Assembly: GCA_002477595.1 (NCBI GenBank)
Contig: DLQN01000095.1
Coordinates: 1 to 34,716 of the forward strand
Direction: 5' to 3'
Length of the DNA stretch: 34,716 nt
From: Roseivirga sp. UBA7431
GTDB lineage: Bacteria > Bacteroidota > Bacteroidia > Cytophagales > Cyclobacteriaceae
Below the pieces are notes generated by a model. It saw only the letters and a program-made list of their open reading frames with translations. It had not been told where the DNA came from and ran no database searches. Below are positions 7,966 through 16,725 of this stretch, piece by piece. How positions within the stretch are numbered: position 1 is the stretch's first letter; every line of letters starts with the position of its first letter. The position numbers and the translations under genes are program-made.

Positions 7966-9228
7966 CTATGCTGATCTCATCGCATCTACAGGATCAAGCC
8001 TAGCCGCTTTGGCAGAAGGGACGATTCCTGAAACCACACCAATCGTACTGGAGACAACTACGGCTAGAATAACATTCTTCATCGATAACTGCACCTCCAA
8101 GTTCCCGAGAGGGATAAAGGTTAACAAGTAAACAATTAAGATTCCTGCCAGCCCTCCAAGCAAGCACAAGAATATAGATTCAAATAAGAATTGAAACAGA
8201 ATAAAGTAATTCTTCGCACCGAGTGATTTCTGGATCCCTATGAGTTTCGTTCTTTCCTGAACAGATACAAACATAATGTTCATGATCCCGAAGCCTCCAA
8301 CCAAGATAGCAAACCCTCCAATTACCCAGCCTGCAATACCCAACACATCGAAAATACCTCCGAGTGCATCAGCAAGCGCTTCTGGCCTATTCAAGGCAAA
8401 ATTAGTTTCATCTTTAGGCCTGAGTCCTCTAACTTTTCGTAGCATCCCCTCCATTTCATTCTGAAGTTCAACCAATCCTATATCATCATCATAGCCCTTT
8501 ACAGCGACCGAAGGATTGATACCGAAGATTCGGCCGATGTTATACATTTTGGTGAACATCTTATAAGGAACGAAGACGCGATCATCACTACTAGGTGTAC
8601 CAATAAAGCTTTCGCCCTCACGCTCCATCACTCCAATGACACGAACCTTGTAGCCCTTGAACTTAATGTCTTGGCCTACTGCCTCTTCATTTGGAAAAAG
8701 CTGCTTCGCTACTTCATCACCAATCAAAGCGACAGTCCTTCCTCCTTCAATTTCCTGTTGCGTAAAATATCTTCCTTTTTCTATCGCTACGTCATAAACA
8801 TCTTTGTATTCATATGTAATACCCCAGATGTCGGTACTACTCAAACTACTACTCCCCTTTTTTATTACGCTTGATGCTCTTCCTACTACCGTTACCGCAG
8901 TGGCATTTTTAAGATTAGCATTGAGAAACTCATATTCCCCGTAATTATTATTAGGCCTTCTAAAGTATTTCCAAAATGGATAATCGGGGTCGGGACCATC
9001 ACCAAAAGGGAACTTATCTACGGTGACAACATTTGATCCTAGGAAATCAAGGCTGTCCTTGATATTCTTTTCAAGAGAATCGACTAGTGTAAACACCAAG
9101 GTAATCAACATGATACCAATAGTTACACCTAATAAAGAAAGTGTAGTCCTGAGGAGGTTTGAGGTTAACACCTGCATGGCAAACCTTATACTCTCAGCAA
9201 ACAACTTTAGAAAAATACCTAATCGCAT
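7966..9228 (-). CDS. ABC transporter permease, MacB/FtsX type
   Basis: This is a membrane subunit of a type VII (mechanotransmission) ABC system, the family used for efflux of lipids, lipoproteins, peptides or drugs. The 420-residue protein has one N-terminal membrane helix (residues about 24-50). A large extracytoplasmic MacB-type domain follows (about 50-290, with TVVGRASSVIKKG and VALIGDEVAKQLFPNEEAVGQ). The C-terminal FtsX domain has three membrane helices at about 297-325, 344-372 and 381-406, including the GGFGIMNIMFVSVQERTKLIGIQKSLGA coupling segment. It ends in the common PVDAMRSA. No ATPase or membrane-fusion gene is adjacent, so the ATPase must be encoded elsewhere. It converges on recA. 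Confidence 0.9.
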   Translation of the reverse strand: MRLGIFLKLFAESIRFAMQVLTSNLLRTTLSLLGVTIGIMLITLVFTLVDSLEKNIKDSLDFLGSNVVTVDKFPFGDGPDPDYPFWKYFRRPNNNYGEYEFLNANLKNATAVTVVGRASSVIKKGSSSLSSTDIWGITYEYKDVYDVAIEKGRYFTQQEIEGGRTVALIGDEVAKQLFPNEEAVGQDIKFKGYKVRVIGVMEREGESFIGTPSSDDRVFVPYKMFTKMYNIGRIFGINPSVAVKGYDDDIGLVELQNEMEGMLRKVRGLRPKDETNFALNRPEALADALGGIFDVLGIAGWVIGGFAILVGGFGIMNIMFVSVQERTKLIGIQKSLGAKNYFILFQFLFESIFLCLLGGLAGILIVYLLTFIPLGNLEVQLSMKNVILAVVVSSTIGVVSGIVPSAKAARLDPVDAMRSA

Positions 9229-9486
9229 GGAAGAAGTGCTTTAAAGCAACAATACTTTTACAACGTAAAGAATGAGAAAATGTAAACGCCTAAAAATGTA
9301 AAATGGTTAAAAAAGTTATTCCGACCATTGAATGGGTGATTGACCAGTTAAGTGGGAAACTGAAATATTAGTCCAAATCATAGCGACCAATCAAAGAGAT
9401 TTACCCAATAAACCATGTAAAGAAGACGCAAATATTCTTATCTTTGCCAGCTATTTGAAATCCAAGGTCTAACACAGAAACCCTAT
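9229..9486. other. Divergent intergenic region, ABC permease / queA
   Basis: These 258 bases hold no gene that can be supported. The right part contains the probable queA promoter (9415-9446). Two imperfect direct copies of a GACCA...A..GGG pattern (9323-9336 and 9342-9356) and a third GACCA (about 9385) occur in the middle. Nothing shows whether they are regulatory. Confidence 0.5.
9415..9446 (+). promoter_or_regulatory. Probable queA promoter
   Basis: TATCTTTG at 9439-9446 matches the -7 consensus exactly. The -33 position, 21 bases upstream, reads ATG instead of TTG. The predicted start is near 9452, about 35 bases before the queA start codon. Confidence 0.5.
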
Positions 9487-10533
9487 ATGAAATTATCAGC
9501 ATTCAAACTTGAGCTTCCAGAAGGCAAAATTGCCAACTATCCTGTGGAGAATAGAGATGAGTCCAAATTGATGGTGTTACATAAAGCCACTGGATTAATT
9601 GAGCACAAAATGTTTAAGGACATTGTTGACTACTTCGATGATGGAGATGTGATAGTGAACAACGACACCAAAGTATTTCCAGCCAGACTTTATGGCCAGA
9701 AAGAAAAGACTGGTGCTCAGATCGAAGTTTTCTTATTGAGAGAATTAAATGCTGAGATGCATCTTTGGGACGTATTGGTAGATCCTGCTAGAAAAATTAG
9801 AGTCGGTAACAAACTCTATTTTGGTGAAGGCGAATTAGTTGCTGAGGTCATTGACAATACAACTTCAAGAGGAAGAACGATCAGATTCTTATATGACGGA
9901 ACTGACGAAGAATTCTACAAGACGATTGACACCCTTGGCGAGACTCCTTTACCAAGAACTATCCCAAGAGAAACTGAGCCAGAAGACAGAGAGCGTTTCC
10001 AAACGATTTATGCAAAGAATATTGGCGCTGTAGCAGCTCCTGTAGCAGGTCTTCACTTTACACATCAAGTACTTAAACGCCTAGAAATTAAAGGTGTAGA
10101 CGTAACTCCTGTTACGCTTCACATTGGTTTGGGTACGTTCAGACAAGTGGATGTTGAAGATTTGACAAAGCACAAAATGGATTCTGAAAACTATACGATT
10201 TTAGAACCTACTGCTGAAATAGTCAATAGAGCACTTGATAACAAGAAGAGAGTATGTGCCATCGGTACTACTTCAATGCGCGCCTTGGAATCTTCTGTTT
10301 CTGCGAGCGATAGACTAAAAGCGAATTCAGCATGGACGGATAAATTCATCTTCCCTCCTTACGAGTTTAAAATCTGTAACGCCTTAGTCACTAACTTCCA
10401 CCTACCAGAATCAACATTATTAATGCAAGCAGCAGCTTTTGCAGGATATGATTTGATGATGAAAGCATATCAGGTTGCTATCAAGGAAGATTATAGGTTC
10501 TTTAGCTACGGTGATGCAATGTTGATCATCTAA
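9487..10533 (+). CDS. queA: tRNA preQ1(34) S-adenosylmethionine ribosyltransferase-isomerase
   Basis: QueA transfers and isomerises the ribosyl group of AdoMet onto preQ1 at tRNA position 34 to give epoxyqueuosine. The 348-residue protein is full length. It has the family blocks [29 protein letters not shown], the [21 protein letters not shown] region (conserved P-x-AGLHFT), [19 protein letters not shown] [10 protein letters not shown], and the C-terminal [24 protein letters not shown]. It is monocistronic, with a probable promoter upstream and a strong terminator downstream. No other queuosine gene lies in the window. Confidence 0.97.
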   Translation: MKLSAFKLELPEGKIANYPVENRDESKLMVLHKATGLIEHKMFKDIVDYFDDGDVIVNNDTKVFPARLYGQKEKTGAQIEVFLLRELNAEMHLWDVLVDPARKIRVGNKLYFGEGELVAEVIDNTTSRGRTIRFLYDGTDEEFYKTIDTLGETPLPRTIPRETEPEDRERFQTIYAKNIGAVAAPVAGLHFTHQVLKRLEIKGVDVTPVTLHIGLGTFRQVDVEDLTKHKMDSENYTILEPTAEIVNRALDNKKRVCAIGTTSMRALESSVSASDRLKANSAWTDKFIFPPYEFKICNALVTNFHLPESTLLMQAAAFAGYDLMMKAYQVAIKEDYRFFSYGDAMLII

Positions 10534-10552
10534 GCTGATAACAATAAAATTG

Positions 10553-10585
10553 AAAGCCTTCTTAGTATACTGAGAAGGCTTTTTT
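10553..10585 (+). terminator. Terminator of queA
   Basis: AAAGCCTTCTTAGT (10553-10566) pairs with ACTGAGAAGGCTTT (10569-10582), with one T-G pair, and is followed by more T. It ends only 10 bases before the ispD start codon. Confidence 0.88.
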
Positions 10586-10595
10586 AATTTTAACC

Positions 10596-11258
10596 ATGCA
10601 CAAACATGCCATCATAGTTGCCGGAGGCAGCGGAACACGAATGCAAAGTGAATTACCCAAGCAATTCCTATTACTTGGTGGCAAGTCTATATTAATGCAC
10701 ACCATCGAGGCATTCCATTTCGATGACATTCAAATCACCTTAGTCTTACCGAAAGATCAGATCCAAATTTGGAAAGACTTATGCCTTAAACACAACTTCA
10801 ACCATGCTATTAATATAGTTGAAGGCGGAGCAACACGATTTCAATCTGTGAAAAATGGCCTGAATTCCATTGCAGACAGTACCGGATTAGTAGCAATTCA
10901 CGATGGGGTCAGACCATTCATCCATAGAAGTATTATTTCTGAATCTTTCAATCAAGCATCTATCAAGGGGAGTGCTATAACATCCGTACCCTTAAAAGAC
11001 TCCCTAAGAGAGGTCACATCAGAATCGAATCATGCAGTTGATAGAAGTAAATTTCGATTGATTCAAACACCCCAGACCTTTCAGCTAGCCCATATTAAGA
11101 AGGCATTCGAAAAACCCTATCAAAGCACCTTTACTGATGATGCTTCGGTATTTGAAAACAATGGTCATTCCATAAACTTAATCGAAGGGGATTATAGGAA
11201 TATCAAAATCACTACTCCAGAAGATTTATCGGTGGCGGAATCATTTTTAGTCGGATAA
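10596..11258 (+). CDS. ispD: 2-C-methyl-D-erythritol 4-phosphate cytidylyltransferase
   Basis: IspD makes CDP-methylerythritol from MEP and CTP, the third step of the MEP isoprenoid pathway. The 220-residue protein begins HKHAIIVAGGSGTRMQSELPKQFLLLGGKSIL, with the nucleotidyltransferase GGxGxRM loop and the catalytic Lys in LPKQF. It has VEGGATRFQSVKNGL and the IHDGVRPF motif around residues 100-107. It ends with the TTPEDLSVAESFL motif usual for IspD. It starts 10 bases after the queA terminator, so its promoter must lie inside queA or it relies on readthrough. The next gene starts 50 bases downstream. Confidence 0.96.
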   Translation: MHKHAIIVAGGSGTRMQSELPKQFLLLGGKSILMHTIEAFHFDDIQITLVLPKDQIQIWKDLCLKHNFNHAINIVEGGATRFQSVKNGLNSIADSTGLVAIHDGVRPFIHRSIISESFNQASIKGSAITSVPLKDSLREVTSESNHAVDRSKFRLIQTPQTFQLAHIKKAFEKPYQSTFTDDASVFENNGHSINLIEGDYRNIKITTPEDLSVAESFLVG

Positions 11259-11265
11259 AACTGGC

Positions 11266-11295
11266 TTGAATTCAGATAGATTTTCCCTATCTTAT
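11266..11295 (+). promoter_or_regulatory. Probable promoter of the 3-keto-glycoside operon
   Basis: TTG (11266-11268), 19 bases, then TATCTTAT (11288-11295), which has the TATCTT core but not the final TG. It lies just before the first DUF1080 gene and after the ispD stop, where an operon promoter is expected. The predicted leader is about 10 bases. Confidence 0.35.
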
Positions 11296-11308
11296 TGCTT
11301 CAATTTTT

Positions 11309-12094
11309 ATGATGAAACGCGCCTTTCTCTCTCTTACCCTATTTGGGCTGGTCATTTTTTGCCTTCTATCTTGTGGGGCGAAAGATGATGATTGGATACA
11401 ACTTTTCAACGGTAAGGACCTTACTGGCTGGACACCAAAAATCACTGGATACGATGTTGGCGAAAACTATGGTGAAACCTTTCGGGTCGAAGACGGACTT
11501 CTAACCGTTTCCTACGAGAAATATTATCGCTTCGATAATCGTTTTGGCCACCTTTTTTACAAGGACAAATTCTCAGATTACCTTTTAAGAATCGAATACA
11601 GATTCATTGGAGAGCAAGCCGAAGGCGGAGCACAATGGGCTAAAAAGAATAGTGGTGTCATGCTTCATGCACAATCACCTGAGTCCATGAATAACCAACA
11701 AGACTTTCCAATTTCATTGGAAGCACAGTTTCTTGGGGGACTTGGAAATGGAGATCGTCCAACAGGCAGCCTTTGCACGCCTGGTACTAATGTAGACATT
11801 GATGGTAAATTCACTACACAGCACTGCATTACTGCCAATGCACCAACCTATGACGATGAACAGTGGATCACGATCGACATTCTTGTAAGAAACAACCAAG
11901 AGATAGCACATATTATCGATGGCGATACACTCATCAAATACTCCAACCCAGTGATTGGTGGTGGAGCCGTTAATAATCTCAAAGAAGAAGCTAATCAGGA
12001 TGGGAAACTCCTTAAAGAAGGCTACATCGCGCTTCAAAGCGAAAGTCACCCTATTCAGTTTAGAAAAGTAATGTTAAAAGACCTCTCAAAATAG
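11309..12094 (+). CDS. DUF1080 (3-keto-disaccharide hydrolase family) lipoprotein, probably surface-exposed
   Basis: DUF1080 (Pfam PF06439) has a concanavalin-like beta-sandwich and is named for hydrolysis of 3-keto-disaccharides. Related Bacteroidota proteins act on 3-keto-glycosides. The 261-residue protein has a lipoprotein signal ending LLSC (Cys22), followed by G-A-K-D-D-D. The K-D-D-D stretch fits the acidic export signal that sends Bacteroidota lipoproteins to the cell surface. Family blocks are IQLFNGKDLTGWTPK, the edge strand LLRIEYRF, KKNSGVMLHAQSP (the conserved NSG), and a final strand GYIALQSESHPIQFRKVMLKDL. A second possible start is the Met one codon downstream. It is the first gene of a six-gene operon, with a 37-base gap to the MFS gene. 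Catalytic residues are not assigned. Confidence 0.85.
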   Translation: MMKRAFLSLTLFGLVIFCLLSCGAKDDDWIQLFNGKDLTGWTPKITGYDVGENYGETFRVEDGLLTVSYEKYYRFDNRFGHLFYKDKFSDYLLRIEYRFIGEQAEGGAQWAKKNSGVMLHAQSPESMNNQQDFPISLEAQFLGGLGNGDRPTGSLCTPGTNVDIDGKFTTQHCITANAPTYDDEQWITIDILVRNNQEIAHIIDGDTLIKYSNPVIGGGAVNNLKEEANQDGKLLKEGYIALQSESHPIQFRKVMLKDLSK

Positions 12095-12131
12095 AGCGTT
12101 TGAGCTCAACGAAATACTAAAACTATTAACT

Positions 12132-13370
12132 ATGAGTACATTAAATAATGGAATCACTACTCGGCTGAGCATCATGATGTTCCTTCAGTTTTTTATCTGG
12201 GGAGGCTGGTTTGTGACCTTAGGCACTTTTTTAGGCAATAACATCAATGCCACAGATGGACAAATTGCTCAGGCCTTTTCAACTCAATCTTGGGGAGCAA
12301 TCATAGCCCCATTTATCGTTGGCCTAATTGCAGACAGGTACTTTAATGCCGAACGCATATTAGGTGTGCTTCATCTATTTGGTGCGCTGCTCATGTACCT
12401 TATGTCGAATACAACTGAGTTCAGTGTATTTTACCCTTACGTACTAGGCTATATGGTTTTATATATGCCAACACTTGCCCTAGTAAACTCCGTAGCCTTT
12501 CGACAATTAACTGACCCTTCAAAACAGTTCTCTAAAATTAGGGTATTTGGTACTGTAGGATGGATTATTGCAGGTCTAGTCATCAGTTTTGTATTCTCTT
12601 GGGATTCACAAGAAGCAATTGGGCAAGGCATGCTCAAAAATACCTTCACAATGACAGCCATTGCATCGGGTATTCTTGGTCTATTTAGTTTTACGCTTCC
12701 GAAAACTCCTCCCTTGGTTGAAAAAGGTGAGAAATTAGCAATTAAAGATATCCTGGGACTAGATGCCTTAAAGCTTCTAACCGATAAGAACTTTGCGATC
12801 TTCTTTTTCTCTTCAGTTTTGATCTGTATTCCCTTAGCCTTCTATTACCAAAATGCGAATCCGTTCTTAACTGAAATCGGGGTTTCTAATGCCACGGGTA
12901 AAATGACAATCGGACAAGGTTCTGAAGTATTATTTATGCTCCTCTTACCTATCTTCTTGAACAAATACGGCATTAAAAAAACACTGTTATTTGGTATGCT
13001 AGCTTGGGCCTTCCGTTATCTGCTTTTTGCCTATGGTAATTCAGACGAATTAGTCTTTATGCTCATCGGTGGTATTGCATTACACGGTATTTGTTATGAT
13101 TTCTTCTTCGTATCAGGTCAAATTTATACTGATTCGAAAGCAGGTGAAAAATTCAAGAGCTCAGCACAAGGACTTATCACACTAGCAACTTACGGTGTCG
13201 GTATGCTGATTGGTTTCTGGGCAGCCGGAAAAATCTCTGAATACTATGTAACCTCTGATGGTCATGCTTGGGAGAGCATTTGGATACTTCCTGCGGCATT
13301 CTCAGCTGTGGTATTCCTAATCTTTGCTTTCAGCTTCAAGAATGAAAAAATCGAGTACAAAGAAGCCTAG
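12132..13370 (+). CDS. MFS transporter, nucleoside:H+ symporter-like family
   Basis: This is an inner-membrane carrier of 412 residues with about 12 hydrophobic segments. The opening RLSIMMFLQFFIWGGWFVTLGTFL and the IVGLIADRYFNAERILG loop between helices 2 and 3 are typical of the nucleoside-H+-symporter branch (PF03825). In Bacteroidota this branch is often encoded next to Gfo/Idh oxidoreductases and sugar isomerases. A central cytoplasmic loop (FTLPKTPPLVEKGEKLAIKDILG) divides two six-helix halves. Here it sits between the surface DUF1080 gene and the Gfo/Idh gene. It therefore more likely imports a sugar, keto-sugar or glycoside than a nucleoside. The substrate is inferred from context only. 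Confidence 0.87.
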   Translation: MSTLNNGITTRLSIMMFLQFFIWGGWFVTLGTFLGNNINATDGQIAQAFSTQSWGAIIAPFIVGLIADRYFNAERILGVLHLFGALLMYLMSNTTEFSVFYPYVLGYMVLYMPTLALVNSVAFRQLTDPSKQFSKIRVFGTVGWIIAGLVISFVFSWDSQEAIGQGMLKNTFTMTAIASGILGLFSFTLPKTPPLVEKGEKLAIKDILGLDALKLLTDKNFAIFFFSSVLICIPLAFYYQNANPFLTEIGVSNATGKMTIGQGSEVLFMLLLPIFLNKYGIKKTLLFGMLAWAFRYLLFAYGNSDELVFMLIGGIALHGICYDFFFVSGQIYTDSKAGEKFKSSAQGLITLATYGVGMLIGFWAAGKISEYYVTSDGHAWESIWILPAAFSAVVFLIFAFSFKNEKIEYKEA

Positions 13371-13393
13371 TCAATAAAAAGAACGCAATTAGT

Positions 13394-14539
13394 ATGTCAG
13401 AAAGAAAAAAAATACGACTTGGAATGATCGGTGGAGGGCTCACCTCTTTTATAGGAATAGTGCATAGAATAGCCAGTTATATCGGAGAAGATTATACCCT
13501 GGTGGGTGGTGCCTTCGACACAGATCATAATAATGCACTAAAGTTTGCCAACAAGCTTGAACTTGATCCTACACGAGCCTACCCAAACATTGACACCTTC
13601 ATAGAAAAAGAACTTGAGCTTCCTGCCGACCAGCGGATTGAAGCAGTTGTGGTGGTAACACCTAACTTCTTGCACTACTCGATGGCAAAACAGTTGATTC
13701 AAGCAGGTTTCCATGTGATTTGTGAGAAACCAGTGACTAACACCGCTGCAGAAGCTGTTGAGTTAGAAGAATTGGTTAAGAAACATCAAGTTGTCTTTAT
13801 GCTCACCCACACTTATACGGGTTATCCAATGGTAAGGCAAATGAAATCAATGATTGCGGATGGTGTAATCGGAGATATTCAGAAAGTTGATGCTCAGTAT
13901 TATCAAGGCTGGATTAATCCAGTGATTCACGATAAAGAGAAGAGAAAATCTGTTTGGCGATTGGATCCAGCGAAAGCTGGACAAAGTTGCTGTATGGGCG
14001 ACATAGGAGTTCACGCTTTCAATATGGTGGAGTATACTACTGGATTGAAGACCGTAAAGGTGCTAGCGGATTTGAATACGCTCTATGAGGACAATCCACT
14101 CGATATTGACGGAACCAGTTTGCTTCGCTTTGAAAATAACGTGCGTGGGTTGGTAAGGGCAAGTCAGATTGCTACGGCCGAAGAAAACAGTCTTCGCATC
14201 TCAGTTTATGGTACAAAAGGATCGCTCAAATGGGAGCAAGAAGACTCCAATTACCTTTATCATTTGCAAGAAGACCAACCCGTTCATGTGCTCAAACCAG
14301 GACATGTCTATGCCAGTGAGTTGGCAGCAGAAAGCACCAACATGGCTCCTGGGCACCCCGAAGGTATCTTTGAATCCATGGCAAATCTATACTCTGGTGC
14401 TGCTAAGGCAATAAGAGGTGAGGACTACATTGAGGGGGCCTTCCCAACAATCAGAGATGGTGTAAGAGGAATGAAATTTATAGAAGCCGTCTTAGCATCT
14501 GACAAAAACGGTAATACTTGGACAGAAATTGAAGACTAA
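13394..14539 (+). CDS. Gfo/Idh/MocA-family NAD(P)-dependent sugar oxidoreductase
   Basis: This cytoplasmic enzyme has 381 residues and no signal peptide. The Rossmann domain starts IRLGMIGGGLTSFIG (GGG at 12-14). The family EKP motif is at residues 111-113 (ICEKPVTN, Lys112 catalytic). The C-terminal domain has the GDIGVHAFN motif (Asp203, His207) that positions the sugar. In this operon it would interconvert a 3-keto-sugar and the corresponding sugar, the cytoplasmic end of a 3-keto-glycoside route. Substrate and cofactor are not visible. It lies 23 bases after the MFS gene and 6 bases before the isomerase gene, and the latter close spacing suggests coupled translation. Confidence 0.92.
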   Translation: MSERKKIRLGMIGGGLTSFIGIVHRIASYIGEDYTLVGGAFDTDHNNALKFANKLELDPTRAYPNIDTFIEKELELPADQRIEAVVVVTPNFLHYSMAKQLIQAGFHVICEKPVTNTAAEAVELEELVKKHQVVFMLTHTYTGYPMVRQMKSMIADGVIGDIQKVDAQYYQGWINPVIHDKEKRKSVWRLDPAKAGQSCCMGDIGVHAFNMVEYTTGLKTVKVLADLNTLYEDNPLDIDGTSLLRFENNVRGLVRASQIATAEENSLRISVYGTKGSLKWEQEDSNYLYHLQEDQPVHVLKPGHVYASELAAESTNMAPGHPEGIFESMANLYSGAAKAIRGEDYIEGAFPTIRDGVRGMKFIEAVLASDKNGNTWTEIED

Positions 14540-14545
14540 AGAGGA

Positions 14546-15595
14546 ATGAAAACAATAAAAGGACCTGCGATCTTTCTAGCACAATTTGCTGACGATCAAG
14601 CACCATTCAATTCACTAGATAGCATAGGCAAATGGGCCAGTGACTTAGGGTACAAGGCTGTTCAAATTCCAACTTGGGACAGTCGTCTAATCGACCTTGA
14701 CAAAGCTGCCGAAAGCAAAACCTATTGTGACGAGCTAAAAGGTACACTTGCGAACTACGGACTTGAAGTGAGCGAACTATCTACTCACCTACAAGGTCAA
14801 CTGGTTGCTGTACATCCTGCGTATGAGGAGCTCTTCAAAGGTTTCGCACCAAAGGGACTTAATAAAAAGCAGCGTAACGCTTGGGCGATTGATCAAGTCA
14901 AAAAAGCTGCTGTTGCTTCAAAGAATTTGGATATCAAAGTACATGCTACTTTCTCTGGTGCTCTGGTTTGGCCTTACTTCTACAATTGGCCACAACGTCC
15001 TTCCGGCTTAATCGAAAAAGGTTTTGCAGAACTTGCTAAAAGATGGACTCCAATCCTCAACCACTTTGACGAAAATGGAGTGGACCTTTGCTACGAGGTA
15101 CATGCAGGTGAAGATCTCCATGACGGAACATCATTTGAGATGTTCTATGAAGCAACAGGTAAGCATAATAGGGTAAAACTACTCTACGATCCATCCCATT
15201 TTGTTTTACAACAGCTAGACTATCTAGCCTATATCGATCATTACCATGAGTTCTTTGGCATGTTCCATGTCAAAGATGCTGAATACAATCCAAATGGAAA
15301 ATCAGGCGTTTATGGCGGTTATCAAGATTGGGCAAATAGGCCCGGTCGATTCAGGTCTATAGGTGATGGTCAAGTAGATTTTCAAGCAATCTTCTCTAAA
15401 CTGACCCAATATGGCTATGATGGCTGGGCCGTGTTAGAGTGGGAATGCTGTATTAAATCACCTGAACAAGGTGCTCGTGAGGGCGCTCAGTATATCGATC
15501 AATTTATCATTGAAGCCACAGAAAAAAGCTTTGATGATTTTGCAGATACTGGTATAAACGATGAAGAATTTAAAAACATTTTAGGAATAGAATAA
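14546..15595 (+). CDS. TIM-barrel sugar (phosphate) isomerase/epimerase
   Basis: This 349-residue cytoplasmic protein belongs to the xylose-isomerase-like / AP-endonuclease-2 TIM-barrel superfamily. Likely metal ligands are Glu184 (in LCYEVHAGEDLHDG), Asp215 and His218 (in LLYDPSHFVLQQ), His241 (in FGMFHVKDAEY) and Glu298 or Glu300 (in AVLEWECC). This pattern is shared with tagatose/psicose epimerases and inosose isomerases. Proteins of this type are repeatedly encoded with Gfo/Idh enzymes and DUF1080 proteins in Bacteroidota, where they are thought to process keto-sugars. It starts 6 bases after the Gfo/Idh gene and stops 1 base before the second DUF1080 gene. The exact reaction is unknown. 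Confidence 0.88.
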   Translation: MKTIKGPAIFLAQFADDQAPFNSLDSIGKWASDLGYKAVQIPTWDSRLIDLDKAAESKTYCDELKGTLANYGLEVSELSTHLQGQLVAVHPAYEELFKGFAPKGLNKKQRNAWAIDQVKKAAVASKNLDIKVHATFSGALVWPYFYNWPQRPSGLIEKGFAELAKRWTPILNHFDENGVDLCYEVHAGEDLHDGTSFEMFYEATGKHNRVKLLYDPSHFVLQQLDYLAYIDHYHEFFGMFHVKDAEYNPNGKSGVYGGYQDWANRPGRFRSIGDGQVDFQAIFSKLTQYGYDGWAVLEWECCIKSPEQGAREGAQYIDQFIIEATEKSFDDFADTGINDEEFKNILGIE

Positions 15596-15596
15596 C

Positions 15597-16328
15597 ATGA
15601 AAAAGCTCTCCATAATTATCATCATACTCTTTAGCGGAATCGCAGCCTTCGGTCAAATCACTGACCCTAAAGCCACTGAGGTATGGGACCCGGTTCCACG
15701 TAAAGTAACCCCTGCTCGAAATGGCGCTGCTCCATCAGATGCCATTGCCCTCTTTGACGGCAAAAACCTCAATGAGTGGAAATCTAGAAAAGATGGTAGC
15801 GCTGCCCAGTGGAAAGTTGAAAATGGCTATCTGGAAGTTGCTGCAGGAAAAGGCGATATCATGACCAACAGAAAGTTCGGTGATATGCAATTGCACATTG
15901 AATGGAGCGCTCCTATGGAAATTGTTGGTGAAGGACAAGGCAGAGGTAACTCAGGTGTTTTTCTCCAAGAGCGCTACGAAGTACAAGTATTAGATAGTTA
16001 TGTAAGCAGGACTTATTCAAATGGACAAGCTGGTTCCCTCTACAAGCAAAGCATACCTTTGGTCAATGCTACTGTTGCTGCAGGAGAGTGGAATGTCTAT
16101 GATATCATTTTCCATGCCCCTAGCTTCAACGAAGATGGTATTAAAGTCGCTGATGGACATGTAACCGTCATACACAATGGTATTGTCGTTCAAAACCATC
16201 AAAGACTCTTAGGCACTACGGAATATATTGGTTTCCCCAAAAACCCTGCACATGGTGATGGCTCGATAATCCTTCAAGACCATGGTAACCCAGTTAGGTT
16301 CAAAAATATTTGGATTAGAGAACTCTAA
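15597..16328 (+). CDS. Secreted DUF1080 (3-keto-disaccharide hydrolase family) protein
   Basis: This is the second DUF1080 protein of the operon, with 243 residues. A signal peptide (MKKLSIIIIILFSGIAAFG, cleavage before Gln-Ile-Thr) has no lipobox, so it should be soluble in the periplasm, unlike the first copy. Family blocks are IALFDGKNLNEWKSRKDG, WKVENGYLEVAAGKGDI, MQLHIEWSAP, GRGNSGVFLQERYEVQVLDSY and the final strand NPVRFKNIWIREL. It differs clearly from the 11309 copy in sequence, so this is not a recent duplication and the two may do successive or different steps. It starts 1 base after the isomerase stop, and the next gene follows after 3 bases. Confidence 0.88.
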   Translation: MKKLSIIIIILFSGIAAFGQITDPKATEVWDPVPRKVTPARNGAAPSDAIALFDGKNLNEWKSRKDGSAAQWKVENGYLEVAAGKGDIMTNRKFGDMQLHIEWSAPMEIVGEGQGRGNSGVFLQERYEVQVLDSYVSRTYSNGQAGSLYKQSIPLVNATVAAGEWNVYDIIFHAPSFNEDGIKVADGHVTVIHNGIVVQNHQRLLGTTEYIGFPKNPAHGDGSIILQDHGNPVRFKNIWIREL

Positions 16329-16331
16329 TTA

Positions 16332-16676
16332 ATGCTAAGAGACATTGACAATTGGTTCCTTAACAAAGAAGAACCGAACAGAAGCTGTCTTCAAGCACTT
16401 AGGACTTGGGTACTAAGATTCGATGAGCATATTACAGAGGCATGGAAGTATCGCATGCCTTTTTTCTGCTATAAAGGGAAAATGTTTTGCTACCTATGGT
16501 TAGACAAAAAATCTAAACTTCCTTATATGGGGATTGTAGAAGGTGGAAGAATTGATCACCCATTACTAGTGAAAGAGAAAAGGGTAAGAATGAAGGTCCT
16601 TTATTTCGATCCGCTAAAGGATTTACCCGAATCTGACATGCGGAGCATCTTAAATAGTTCCTCCGAATTCTACTAA
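16332..16676 (+). CDS. DUF1801-like small protein
   Basis: The 114-residue cytoplasmic protein has an N-terminal helical stretch and a segment EAWKYRMPFFCYKGKMFCYL followed by charged strands. This resembles the DUF1801 / YdhG-like fold (YjbR/CyaY-like superfamily), whose molecular function is not established. It starts 3 bases after the DUF1080 stop and ends just before the operon terminator, so it is transcribed with the sugar module. Such proteins occur widely in Bacteroidota without fixed neighbours, so its place here may be incidental. No catalytic residues can be named. Confidence 0.65.
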   Translation: MLRDIDNWFLNKEEPNRSCLQALRTWVLRFDEHITEAWKYRMPFFCYKGKMFCYLWLDKKSKLPYMGIVEGGRIDHPLLVKEKRVRMKVLYFDPLKDLPESDMRSILNSSSEFY

Positions 16677-16679
16677 AAT

Positions 16680-16708
16680 AAAAAGCCCCGCTCAACGCGG
16701 GGCTTTTT
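16680..16708. terminator. Bidirectional terminator between the two halves of the sugar module
   Basis: AAAAAGCCCCGC (16680-16691) and GCGGGGCTTTTT (16697-16708) form a perfect 12-bp, GC-rich stem around TCAAC. It serves the plus-strand operon and the convergent GMC operon. Confidence 0.95.
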
Positions 16709-16725
16709 CGTTCGATTTATGATGA

